Source of the DNA: Chlamydiota bacterium
GTDB lineage: Bacteria > Chlamydiota > Chlamydiia > Chlamydiales > JAAZZY01
DNA: 34,868 nt
Direction of reading: 5' to 3'
Assembly (NCBI GenBank): GCA_022601345.1
Contig: JAJACU010000013.1
Coordinates: 1 to 34,868 of the forward strand
This document shows positions 1 through 7,965 of this stretch, piece after piece. Below the pieces are notes generated by a model. It made no database searches. It was not told the DNA's origin and was given only the letters and a program-made list of their open reading frames with translations. Numbering within the stretch: position 1 is the first letter of the stretch; each line of letters opens with the position of its first letter. The position numbers were made by a program, and so were the translations under genes.

Positions 1-1081
1 GGGTGCGTAGAATTGAAACATTCTCAATCCTGTGAACAGCTCTAGAGTGCATATCGGATGTAAACTCTTGATCTCTAAAGACAGTAAGGCCTTCTTTTAA
101 AGTAAGCTGAAACCAATCTCTTAGGGTGACTCTATCACCTGTCCAGTTATGGAAGTACTCGTGAGCAATGACTTTTTCAACTCTGACAAAGTTATCGTCT
201 GTAGCTGTGGCTTTATCAGCTAGTACGCAGCTGATATTAAATATGTTAAGGCCTTTATTCTCCATAGCTCCAGCGTTAAAAGCTTCAACAGCTACAATCA
301 TAAAAATATCTAAATCGTACTCTAAATCAAAGACTTGCTCATCCCACTTCATGGATTTTTTCAGAGCTTCCATAGCGTACTGACATTGACCCTCAGAACC
401 CTTTTCGCAGTAGATTTCTAGCTTTACAGCTTTACCAGATCGTCTAACATACTCATCTTCAATGCAAGCAAGGTCTCCGCCAATTAGAGCAAATAAGTAA
501 GCAGGCTTTTTAAAGGGGTCTTCCCAGACCACAAAATGCTTTCCAGAGTCTAAATCACCAGATTCAATTTTATTACCATTTGATAAAAGAATGGGATATT
601 GCTCTTTATTTGCGATAATTTTGGTTTTATAAGTCGACATGACATCAGGTCGATCTAAAAAATAGGTAATTTTACGGAAGCCCTCAGGTTCATTTTGTGT
701 GCAGAAGATGCCTTTTGATTTATATAGCCCATCTAGGAAAGTATTAGCAAGGGGGTTGACTTCTACAACAGTCTTAAGCTTAAATTGATGAGGAACTTTT
801 TCTATGGTGAGGCTTTTATCATTCACCTTAAATTCGCTATCACTGAGTTTTTTTCCATTGATCTCTACAGATAGGAGTTTAAGGCGCTCTCCATGTAAAA
901 CAAGAGCGGCATCTTTGGGTTCATTTTCCCTGCTCATTTCCAGCTCAGCTGTCACAACTGTTTGAGTGTCGTGAAGCTCAAAAGTCAAAAACACATTTGA
1001 AATAGAAAAATCTGGTTTTTTGTAGTCTTTTAGGTACTTCGCTTGAGGTGTATTTTCTTGAACGTCTTGAGTCTCTGTCAT
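1..1081 (-). CDS. pepN: Aminopeptidase N (M1 family, PepN type), N-terminal part, cut by the left edge
   Basis: Zinc metallopeptidase that removes N-terminal residues from peptides in the cytoplasm. Translating the minus strand from the ATG at 1081 gives an open frame of 360 residues that runs off the window. The exopeptidase signature GAMEN, followed by KGLNIFN, lies near 250-277. The zinc motif HEYFH is at residues 307-311 and is followed by NWTGDRVTLRDWFQ. The third zinc ligand is Glu330, 23 residues after the first His, the same spacing as in E. coli PepN (297 to 320). This long form with HEYFHNWTG is the PepN type, not the eukaryotic-like M1 type. One local change is visible: the Cys of the usual VTCRDWFQ is Leu here. 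The C-terminal domains lie outside the window. The gene is divergent from the small membrane protein at 1286. Confidence 0.95.
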   Translation of the reverse strand, partial: MTETQDVQENTPQAKYLKDYKKPDFSISNVFLTFELHDTQTVVTAELEMSRENEPKDAALVLHGERLKLLSVEINGKKLSDSEFKVNDKSLTIEKVPHQFKLKTVVEVNPLANTFLDGLYKSKGIFCTQNEPEGFRKITYFLDRPDVMSTYKTKIIANKEQYPILLSNGNKIESGDLDSGKHFVVWEDPFKKPAYLFALIGGDLACIEDEYVRRSGKAVKLEIYCEKGSEGQCQYAMEALKKSMKWDEQVFDLEYDLDIFMIVAVEAFNAGAMENKGLNIFNISCVLADKATATDDNFVRVEKVIAHEYFHNWTGDRVTLRDWFQLTLKEGLTVFRDQEFTSDMHSRAVHRIENVSILRT

Positions 1082-1285
1082 AACTTACTCTTTATATATG
1101 GTTTGTAGTGTTTTTGAGTCTTACGGGTCCTGTATTTACCTATAAGTAATAAAATAAATTTTGCCAACCCTCGTAAATTTAGATGGCGTATACTGCCTTA
1201 TTTGAGTCCAAAATACTAGAAAAAAAGGGCTATTTTTGTTAAAATACTCTTAGGTTTATCTGCTGATAATTAGGAGAGTGCAGAC

Positions 1286-1588
1286 ATGAGCAATAAGGTT
1301 GAAAATATTTCGCATGCATCCCTTTTTCTTGGATTAGGTGTACTTGCACTTTTAAATAGTTGGTGGCCTGGACTACTTATCGTTCTTGGCATTTTCTTTA
1401 CCCTCAAAAATTTCTTAAGCAAAAAGTACTTTAAAATGATAAGTACGGCTCTGTTTTTTTCAGGAGCCTATTGCTGCATTCTATATCCAATGGCAGTTTC
1501 ATGGAACTTTATGTTGCCCTTGATCTTGTTTACACTCGCAGCTGAAAAATTATTTAAAGAGTTTATCTGGAAAAATAAAAGTGGTTAG
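1286..1588 (+). CDS. Small membrane protein of unknown function
   Basis: 100 residues with about three or four hydrophobic segments (approximately 10-40, 47-66, 70-86) and a short charged C-terminus ending in KNKSG. A good ribosome binding site (AGGAGAG) precedes the ATG. The pattern resembles the small N-terminal membrane modules of LiaF/DUF5668-like proteins, but I do not recognise it as a named family. Its stop overlaps by 4 bp the stop of the convergent Nudix-phosphatase gene. Location in the inner membrane is inferred from hydrophobicity only. Confidence 0.7.
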   Translation: MSNKVENISHASLFLGLGVLALLNSWWPGLLIVLGIFFTLKNFLSKKYFKMISTALFFSGAYCCILYPMAVSWNFMLPLILFTLAAEKLFKEFIWKNKSG

Positions 1589-2622
1589 CTACTTTGCTCT
1601 ATTTCTGAATTGATTATGGGGGTATTCAAAGTAATATTCTCTGACAATTTTAAAATATTCCAATAGGTGTTTTCTGATGGATCAAAATATACAGCTTCGC
1701 AATTATCTATTTTCCAAGAATCAGACTTAATATTTAAAAGGTAACATAAAGCCCAGTAAACACCACCATGGGCTATAATTACAGTAGGTCCGTCTTTAGA
1801 TAAAGACTCGCTAACGCCCCTTTCAACACTTTGAAAGAAGCTAAGTAGCTCTTCACAATAATAATACCCTTTTCCCGATTCAACTTGCATCATTCTTTCC
1901 CATAAAATGGCAGAACATTCTCTTAAGTCTGTAATCTCATATTCAACAACATCTATCCCATTATAGATGATATTTTTAGTTTCTTTAGTCCTTTTTGTAG
2001 GACTGTAGCAGATTGTTTTTATAGGTAAGTTTAATATGGAATTTCTTAGCTTTTCAGCCTGTAGTTGTCCTGTAGAGTTTAATGATCTGTCTAAATCAAT
2101 ATCTTTAATTTGTGGATCAACATTGGCATCTGTTTGCCCATGTCTAATAAAGTAAAATGATTGACGTGGTAAACTTTTTAGACGAATAAGAAGTTGAAAG
2201 CTATGGATGATCTCTTCACAGCCTTCAATAAGCGGCATCTTTAGAGCTTCTTCTAAACTAAGCCATTTATAATCTTGATGTTCAAAATTTAAGCAAACTT
2301 TTGGGAGTTTTGTAAGTTTTTGATAATACAAATGATAGACATAGTCAAGGCCTGTCTTCTTAACATAAAATTTGCTTATAAATTGTAAAAGAGCTGGGTC
2401 TAAATTTATTCCTGTTTCTTCAAAAGTCTCTCTAAGTACACCAGATAAAGGAGTTTCATCTTTCTCCATTTTACCTGCAGGGGGCAACCAAGTGTTTTCA
2501 AGAGGCATTCCGATAGATCGATGCAAGAAGAGATATTTTCCGTCATATTCTAGAAGGCATCCAGCAACTTCTACTTTTGAATCAAATTCTATGGGTTCTT
2601 GTCTATAAACAAATGCATTCAT
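1585..2622 (-). CDS. Two-domain Nudix hydrolase / histidine phosphatase fusion
   Basis: 345 residues. The N-terminal half (about 14-145) is a Nudix hydrolase: the Nudix box starts at Gly50 and ends with REtfEETGI at about 64-72, so all the metal-binding acidic residues are present. The C-terminal half (about 155-325) is a phosphoglycerate-mutase-like histidine phosphatase: RHG at 160-162 (catalytic His161), the SPTKRTKET motif near 207-215, LRE at 233-235 and the second catalytic His285 in IIAHGG. The same order of domains occurs in mycobacterial MutT1, which sanitises 8-oxo-dGTP or hydrolyses dinucleoside polyphosphates. Cleaning of damaged or signalling nucleotides is therefore the likely role; the substrate is not known. 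Both active sites look intact. Confidence 0.85.
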   Translation of the reverse strand: MNAFVYRQEPIEFDSKVEVAGCLLEYDGKYLFLHRSIGMPLENTWLPPAGKMEKDETPLSGVLRETFEETGINLDPALLQFISKFYVKKTGLDYVYHLYYQKLTKLPKVCLNFEHQDYKWLSLEEALKMPLIEGCEEIIHSFQLLIRLKSLPRQSFYFIRHGQTDANVDPQIKDIDLDRSLNSTGQLQAEKLRNSILNLPIKTICYSPTKRTKETKNIIYNGIDVVEYEITDLRECSAILWERMMQVESGKGYYYCEELLSFFQSVERGVSESLSKDGPTVIIAHGGVYWALCYLLNIKSDSWKIDNCEAVYFDPSENTYWNILKLSENITLNTPIINSEIEQSS

Positions 2623-2748
2623 GTCTAAATTACAGGTGATGTTGTGTTAATTTTAACATAAATTGGTTTTTTTTACTATAAAAGTAAGGGATTTATCATC
2701 TCTGTTACTAGGGAGATTATTTAGCATTAGCTAATTGACCGTAAATGA

Positions 2749-3156
2749 TTAATTCTCAGGGTCTTCGTCATCAAAAGATTCGTTGTGATGTTTTGCATTT
2801 TCTTCAAGTTGAACAGTCTTTTTAGTTCGATAAGCATAAATGTCAGCGCATTGTCGAACAAAAATGTATCCAGAACCAATCATGAGAAGAATGCCTGTCC
2901 AAACTTCTGAGTAGTAGAATGAGTTAGTTATAAAGAGTAGACCAAATAAAATCAGGCTGACAAATACATCAACAATTTTTCCTACTAGAAATTGCCTTAA
3001 GGTTACTGCAACAAACAGTGAAACCATGGCAGCTGCCCAAATAGGGAGCCAATCAAAAAATATTAAGATAAGAACTCCCATAAAGAAGAGAAACGCTGTA
3101 ATGGCGTTTACTTTTTTTATAAAAACTTGGCGATCGTCCACAAAACCTCTCAGCAC
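2749..3156 (-). CDS. Membrane protein of unknown function with acidic tail
   Basis: 135 residues with four hydrophobic segments (about 17-35, 38-53, 60-77, 82-100) and a polar tail rich in Asp/Glu at the C-terminus (NESFDDEDPEN). The frame opens at a GTG at 3156, with AAGGAA almost touching it. A second GTG five codons in has GAGAGG ahead of it and could be the real start. The gene is divergent from pyruvate kinase. I do not recognise the family. Integral inner-membrane location is inferred from hydrophobicity. Confidence 0.7.
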   Translation of the reverse strand: MLRGFVDDRQVFIKKVNAITAFLFFMGVLILIFFDWLPIWAAAMVSLFVAVTLRQFLVGKIVDVFVSLILFGLLFITNSFYYSEVWTGILLMIGSGYIFVRQCADIYAYRTKKTVQLEENAKHHNESFDDEDPEN

Positions 3157-3223
3157 TTCCTTGAGCTTATTGATTCATTTTAGTAATCTATGCAATTAGA
3201 TCAAGTATATTTGAGAGGCTGTT

Positions 3224-4987
3224 TTGATTAAGACGAAAATTGTGTGTACAATAGGACCGGCAACGTGCAGCTACGAAAAGATTTTAGAGTTGATAAATGC
3301 TGGAATGAACATTGCACGCTTAAACTTTAGTCATGGATCATATGATGCACATAAAGAAGTAATTGATCATTTAAAAAGAGCCAGAGATGAACTCGGTGTG
3401 CCTCTCGCAATTATGTTGGATACCTGCGGACCAGAAATTAGAGTTGGAACTCTTCCAAAAGAAGGAATAAAAGTTAAAGCTGGGGATAAGCTACTAATTA
3501 CAGACGGCCCCTCAGACAAGAAAAACTCAATTCCTATTGACCCTTTTAGCGCTTTTTTAAAAATGGAAGTAGGTGTACGCATCTTATATAACGATGGTTA
3601 CATTGCAAGTTGCGTTACTGAGGTAACTTCAGAAGGAATATGGGTTGAAATTGAAAATGATGGAGAAATCTTTACCCATAAAGGTGTTAATATCCCTGGT
3701 TTCCCAGTTTCTCTTCCTGCACTAACTGAAAAAGATTATGCAGACTTGAAGTTTGGTTGTGAAAATGACATAGATATAGTTGCAGCCTCATTTATTCGCT
3801 CAGCAGACCATGTTTTAAAAATTAAGAGATATCTTAAAGACCTTAATAAAAGTCACACTGTCGTTGTTTCTAAAATAGAAAATTACCAAGGCGTCAATAA
3901 CTTTGATAGTATTTTACAAGTCTCTGATGGCATTATGGTTGCAAGAGGAGACCTTGGAGTTGAAATTAACCTAAGCCATGTTCCAAGACTCCAAAAAGAA
4001 ATGATTCAAAAATGCTATATGGCAGGAAAGCCTGCGATTACTGCAACGCAGATGTTAGAATCAATGATCCACAACCCAAGACCTACTCGTGCAGAAGTCT
4101 CGGATGTTGCAAACGCAATATATGATAGCACATCTGCCGTAATGCTTTCAGCAGAAAGTGCTGTGGGCAAATATCCAATAGAAACAGTGGATACGATTAA
4201 AGAAATTATCCAAAATACTGAAGCATACTTCAACTTTAGAGATTTCTTTTATTCGCATATGCAAAAAAATAGCAGTGACATTCCTACCGCAATTACTTTT
4301 GCAACGGTAAATACAGCATACGCAACGCAAGCTAAAGCTATTTTTGTTTTCAGTTCTTCAGGCTATACTCCGAGGTTAATTTCAAAATGGCGCAGCGAAA
4401 TACCGATTATTGTTTTGACTAATAACAAAAAAGTTTATCACCAGCTAGCTCTAAACTGGGGACTGACACCTATTTATCATCCCGAGTTTGTTAGTTTGAA
4501 AGAAGCCCTTCAAATAGTGTGTGATGAAGCTCTTGAGAAAAATATTGTTTCACTAGGCGATGTTGTTATTGTAACGGCTGGATCAACGTTTGGAGTATCA
4601 GGTTCTACAAATATGATGCTTGTAGAAAGTATTGGAGATGTCTTAATTAGAGCAAAATTTGGTTACGGAGAGCCTGTTTCGGATAAAGTTTCTATCCTAG
4701 AATCTCTTGACGAGGGTATGCAGTGCCCTGTGCGAAATAAAATCCTAGTTATCACTCGTTGTGATGATTCGTATTTAAAGTTTTTTAAAGAAGCTAGAGC
4801 TATTGTTCTTGAAAACCATAAAGATGATGTAGATTCAGAGAAATACGCTTTACTCGTAGCAAAAACATTAGGTATCCCTGTTATTGTTCGAGCCGCAGGA
4901 GCAACAGCCATTTTAAATGAAGGGCAGACTGTGACTGTAGATCCTAAAGGATTTTTAGTTTACAATGGCGTGGTTGCCCTGAGCTAG
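3224..4987 (+). CDS. pyk: Pyruvate kinase with an extra C-terminal domain
   Basis: Converts phosphoenolpyruvate and ADP to pyruvate and ATP, the last step of glycolysis. The N-terminus (KTKIVCTIGPA) and the segments MNIARLNFSHG, LDTCGPEIR, SKIEN, MVARGDLGVE and AITATQMLESM are diagnostic of the barrel and active site. The start is a TTG at 3224 with GAGAGG just upstream; the family usually begins within a few residues of KTKI, which supports it. At 587 residues the protein is about 110 longer than the common 470-480. The tail (about 475-587) resembles the phosphoenolpyruvate-utilising mobile domain on Bacillus-type enzymes (GIPVIV, NEGQTVTVDPKGFLVYNG). The TSHAA phosphohistidine stretch found at the equivalent place elsewhere is replaced by SEKYA. 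The last 33 bp overlap the convergent rsmE. Confidence 0.96.
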   Translation: MIKTKIVCTIGPATCSYEKILELINAGMNIARLNFSHGSYDAHKEVIDHLKRARDELGVPLAIMLDTCGPEIRVGTLPKEGIKVKAGDKLLITDGPSDKKNSIPIDPFSAFLKMEVGVRILYNDGYIASCVTEVTSEGIWVEIENDGEIFTHKGVNIPGFPVSLPALTEKDYADLKFGCENDIDIVAASFIRSADHVLKIKRYLKDLNKSHTVVVSKIENYQGVNNFDSILQVSDGIMVARGDLGVEINLSHVPRLQKEMIQKCYMAGKPAITATQMLESMIHNPRPTRAEVSDVANAIYDSTSAVMLSAESAVGKYPIETVDTIKEIIQNTEAYFNFRDFFYSHMQKNSSDIPTAITFATVNTAYATQAKAIFVFSSSGYTPRLISKWRSEIPIIVLTNNKKVYHQLALNWGLTPIYHPEFVSLKEALQIVCDEALEKNIVSLGDVVIVTAGSTFGVSGSTNMMLVESIGDVLIRAKFGYGEPVSDKVSILESLDEGMQCPVRNKILVITRCDDSYLKFFKEARAIVLENHKDDVDSEKYALLVAKTLGIPVIVRAAGATAILNEGQTVTVDPKGFLVYNGVVALS

Positions 4988-5692
4988 AAGGTGCTGGAAA
5001 GCTGCGCTTAGAAACACTAGTGGGGCTGTTTCTGTTCTTAAAATATTGGTGTGAAGGCTTATTCCTTTGAAATTTTTTTGTCTTAGCTTTTTGAGTTCTC
5101 TTTTAGAAAAACCCGCTTCTGGTCCATTACAAAAATAGAATGTTTGAGCCTCTTGATTTTGTGGGAGCTCTTTTCCTAAAAGAGGAGCTTCATAACTTAG
5201 GTCGCCAAAAAATGCGAATGGCTTTGCATTCTCCCATTCAGCAATTGGTCGAATAATTTTTATTTTTGGTAAATAAATTCGCCCAGATTGCTTGAGAGCT
5301 GAGATTGTTATAGACCGCAGGCGTTCAAGCTTTTCTGTAGGCAACTTTTGCACACTTTTCTCTCCCATGCAAATATGGATTTCACTAAGGCCAAGCTCTG
5401 TTCCTTTTTCTAAGATTAAGTCAAGTTTGCTTGCTTTGGGCATACATTGAAGAAGTATTAAGTTATGTTTTTTAGGGAAGAAATTAACTTCTTTGATTTC
5501 GACAGTTGTATGATTTTTATCTAGCATGAGCACAACAGCTCTAGCTAAATTGCCTTTTCCATCTGTAATCTCTATTTCATCTTCCTCGTCAACTCGCATG
5601 ACTTGTTTGAGGTGTTTATGCTCAAAGCCATCGAGGGTTATTTGTTGGCTTACTTCAAATGTTTGGTCAATAAAAAAGCGATAGGCTGGCAT
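4955..5692 (-). CDS. rsmE: 16S rRNA (uracil-N3) methyltransferase RsmE
   Basis: SAM-dependent methylation of U1498 of 16S rRNA (E. coli numbering) in the assembled 30S subunit. At 245 residues it has the family length. It has the small N-terminal PUA-like domain (about 1-70), the EKGTELGLSEIH segment typical of the family, and the C-terminal knot signature ILRTETAPLVFLSA near 218-232, plus GPEAGFSKREL at about 170. The ATG at 5692 gives the canonical start MPAYRFF. The 3' end overlaps pyk tail to tail by 33 bp. Confidence 0.94.
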   Translation of the reverse strand: MPAYRFFIDQTFEVSQQITLDGFEHKHLKQVMRVDEEDEIEITDGKGNLARAVVLMLDKNHTTVEIKEVNFFPKKHNLILLQCMPKASKLDLILEKGTELGLSEIHICMGEKSVQKLPTEKLERLRSITISALKQSGRIYLPKIKIIRPIAEWENAKPFAFFGDLSYEAPLLGKELPQNQEAQTFYFCNGPEAGFSKRELKKLRQKNFKGISLHTNILRTETAPLVFLSAAFQHLLAQGNHAIVN

Positions 5693-5749
5693 CTAAATTT
5701 CTTAATTTGGTATATCTTAAAACTAAAGTTTATAATTTGAGGTTTTCAA

Positions 5750-5938
5750 TTGAAACGTTTTTTAGTTTTCATCATTTTAATTTTAATTGCATTACTTTTC
5801 ATTTTGAACTGGAGACAAAGAAAGGCTATTGTTATTTGTGCTAAAGAAAAAACGCAAGAAGTTCAGTGCTCAGCAAAAGAGAAGTATGAAACGGGTAAGC
5901 AATGGGTTAAAGATAAAGCTCCAGTTGATAGAGTTTGA
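5750..5938 (+). CDS. Small single-span membrane protein, unknown function
   Basis: 62 residues opening with TTG. One hydrophobic stretch (about 4-21) acts as an anchor or signal, followed by a positively charged, helix-prone tail with two Cys residues (CAKEKTQEVQC) and Lys-rich repeats. GAGG lies about 8 nt upstream of the TTG. Divergent from rsmE. No family recognised; the assignment as a real gene rests on the signal-like N-terminus and the RBS. Confidence 0.5.
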   Translation: MKRFLVFIILILIALLFILNWRQRKAIVICAKEKTQEVQCSAKEKYETGKQWVKDKAPVDRV

Positions 5939-5939
5939 A

Positions 5940-5997
5940 GCTTCAGTCATCTTTAAGTTATTTTTTGCAGTAACATAAAGTGGAGTCCATTCGTCAT
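5940..5997 (-). pseudogene. Out-of-frame ankyrin repeat remnant
   Basis: Directly after the stop of the ankyrin gene, the minus strand in a shifted frame reads DEWTPLYVTAKNNLKMTEA. This parallels DRWTPLQADALKNYPKIKEA inside the gene. The DNA match is strongest at AGTGGAGTCCAT, present near 5978 and 6065. A frameshift plus loss of a few codons has separated this repeat from the gene. Confidence 0.6.
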
Positions 5998-6498
5998 TTA
6001 TTTGGCACCCGCCTCAAAAAGAGCTTCCTTGATCTTTGGATAATTTTTAAGCGCATCAGCTTGAAGTGGAGTCCATCTGTCATGTGTGTGTGCGTTTGGG
6101 TCTACCCCAACGTCTAAAAGAGCAGCTATGGATTCTACTTTTTCTTGTTTGATTAGATGTGCAATTGTGGAGTGACGTTCAGCGTAGATTGCGATTAGGT
6201 AAAATGATACATTAGATACACAAGCTGATACATCGCATTTGAGGTTGATAGCATAGTGATAAATGTCTGCAGGGTTTAACAGTGAACTACAAAGGGGGGA
6301 GAGGGAGTTCATAGAAACGTACGACCAAAAGATTCTGGATATAGAATTAGATATCCCTTCACTGTAATTTGAAAGCAAAGAAGAGAAGCTATCTTCTAAA
6401 GGGCATTGGAACTTTAAGGGTTGATCGGGTCTTAAAAATGGAAAGCGTTGATTGGGTTCTGAAAATAGATCTGGTTTAGGTAAACAAATATCTGTCAT
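5998..6498 (-). CDS. Short ankyrin-repeat protein, truncated at the C-terminus
   Basis: About 166 residues. The first 110 residues are not recognised. The C-terminal part carries about one and a half ankyrin repeats (IAALLDVGVDPNAHTHDRWTP and then LQADALKNYPKIKEALFEAGA). I chose the ATG at 6498, not the one three codons upstream, because AAGGA sits 8 nt before it. The reading frame stops just after EAGAK, while a further repeat continues in another frame downstream (5940-5997), so the present protein is a shortened version. Ankyrin proteins in intracellular bacteria are often host-directed, but no secretion signal can be proved here. Confidence 0.65.
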   Translation of the reverse strand: MTDICLPKPDLFSEPNQRFPFLRPDQPLKFQCPLEDSFSSLLSNYSEGISNSISRIFWSYVSMNSLSPLCSSLLNPADIYHYAINLKCDVSACVSNVSFYLIAIYAERHSTIAHLIKQEKVESIAALLDVGVDPNAHTHDRWTPLQADALKNYPKIKEALFEAGAK

Positions 6499-6645
6499 TG
6501 TGCACATCCTTATTTTAAATACGTAACTTTTATAACATTTTAAAACAAAAAAAACACTTTAATTAATTAAAAATTAATTTATATAGTTTTATTGAAATGG
6601 CCTGACTGCTTCTAAGTTGGCATGCGGGCTGTAATTAAATACTAG

Positions 6646-7965
6646 CTAGGCTTCTACAGGCACTTTAAAGCGAGCTTCTTTTAAACATAAAATACTAGGT
6701 AAGAAACTTGAGAAGCTAGGCTCTAAGTCTACCTGTGAGAAACCAACTGATTTTTCAATCAAGTTTTCAAGAGAGTACACTGTATGAGCACCTAATTTTA
6801 AAAAGTGTTTACCAATTTTAGGTTGATTGCAGAAGTCATAAATCATTTGGAATCTATAGTCTCTAATACAAATATCCTTGAATGAGTTGTAAGTTAAAGT
6901 TTCGTGTTCTTTTAATTTCCATTTGTCTTGGAATTTTTCTGGGATCATAAAAGTGAGGAAGGAGCGAGTGTAAATTTGAGGGATAACCCATGCTCCGTCA
7001 TTGATCCAGTTGAAGATTCTTTCATCTTCAGGGAGCACAAACAATAAGGAGTCTGCTTTATACTCATGAATAATATAGTTATAGCCTTCTTGTTTCCATC
7101 TTTTGTGTTGCCAGAGCCATTGGCCAGGTTCTTCTCTGACTTTGCACTCAAGCTCTTTCATCAGTAAGTCCATAATTCTACTTACTTCTTGTTTTAGAGG
7201 TTTTGTCGTATCCGGCCAAATTGGGTCTGAAAGAGTAAATTCATATTTACCTCCTTTGAACCTGCGAGTAGATACAGGGAATATTGGAACATTTGCCTTG
7301 TAGGCCATGAGGGCAGGAGCAGCTGACGTCCAGGCTCTTGCTCCAAAAAATGGGTAGCTATATGAAGAAGAAGTGTAAGCTTGGTCATTAACCATAGAGA
7401 AGCTAGCGCCGTTCTTTAAACTTTTAATGCCGTCTGAAATAGCATTTTTCATTTCAATGATTTTACCTTTATGCATTTCTCGAATTGAAAGAATAAAGTT
7501 GTAAAGCTTAGGGTTTTTAATTTGTTTCCCAATAGCTGTTGCTGGAAATTTTTGAGTGCTTTCTAAAAAGCACAATTCCCAGTTGCTAATGTGACCTGTT
7601 ACACAAATTGAACCTTGCCCTTTTTCATAAAGCTTATGCATTGCCTCAAGGTTGCGACTTTTTACAAAGTGATGAATCTTGCCTTTGCTGCGTTTTAACC
7701 TAAAATACTCAAGGCTATTAATGATTAGATTTTGGAAAGCTTCTTTAGAAATCTTCTTAATCTGCTTTTCATTTAAGTTTAGAGTTTTTGCAAGTGCAAG
7801 GTTGTTATAGGTGATTTTTTTTATTTTAGTTGGTGCAAGCCAGTAGACGACGGTGCCTAAACCCTTGCCTAAAAAATGAATAGCTCGATAGGGGAGCAAA
7901 CTAATTGGGAAGAAAATAAGTCTAAGAAAGTAATAGGTGAAAGAATTATATGCAAAAGTTTTCAT
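6646..7965 (-). CDS. htrB: Lipid A biosynthesis acyltransferase (HtrB/LpxL family)
   Basis: Transfers a secondary acyl chain to lipid A at the cytoplasmic face of the inner membrane. The N-terminus has a hydrophobic anchor (about 8-24). The catalytic HX4E motif is His125 to Glu130 in GHISNWE. MVNDQAY, PFFG and the WLWQHKRWK segment at 283-291 are further family hallmarks. The acyltransferase core ends near 295; about 140 more residues follow that I cannot assign. Its ATG overlaps the stop of the upstream glycosyltransferase by 4 bp (ATGA), so it is the last gene of the folP-cdaA-ybbR-GT-htrB operon. Chlamydia has htrB next to ybbR without the glycosyltransferase. Confidence 0.92.
   Translation of the reverse strand: MKTFAYNSFTYYFLRLIFFPISLLPYRAIHFLGKGLGTVVYWLAPTKIKKITYNNLALAKTLNLNEKQIKKISKEAFQNLIINSLEYFRLKRSKGKIHHFVKSRNLEAMHKLYEKGQGSICVTGHISNWELCFLESTQKFPATAIGKQIKNPKLYNFILSIREMHKGKIIEMKNAISDGIKSLKNGASFSMVNDQAYTSSSYSYPFFGARAWTSAAPALMAYKANVPIFPVSTRRFKGGKYEFTLSDPIWPDTTKPLKQEVSRIMDLLMKELECKVREEPGQWLWQHKRWKQEGYNYIIHEYKADSLLFVLPEDERIFNWINDGAWVIPQIYTRSFLTFMIPEKFQDKWKLKEHETLTYNSFKDICIRDYRFQMIYDFCNQPKIGKHFLKLGAHTVYSLENLIEKSVGFSQVDLEPSFSSFLPSILCLKEARFKVPVEA

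Noticed and set aside
4955-4987. The 33-bp tail-to-tail overlap of pyk and rsmE as a sign of wrong ends.
   Set aside because: Both protein ends match their families, and convergent overlaps of this size are common in compact genomes.
5707-5736. TTGGTA-18 bp-TATAAT before the small gene at 5750.
   Set aside because: The transcript would begin inside or after the gene's ribosome binding site, so it does not fit as its promoter.
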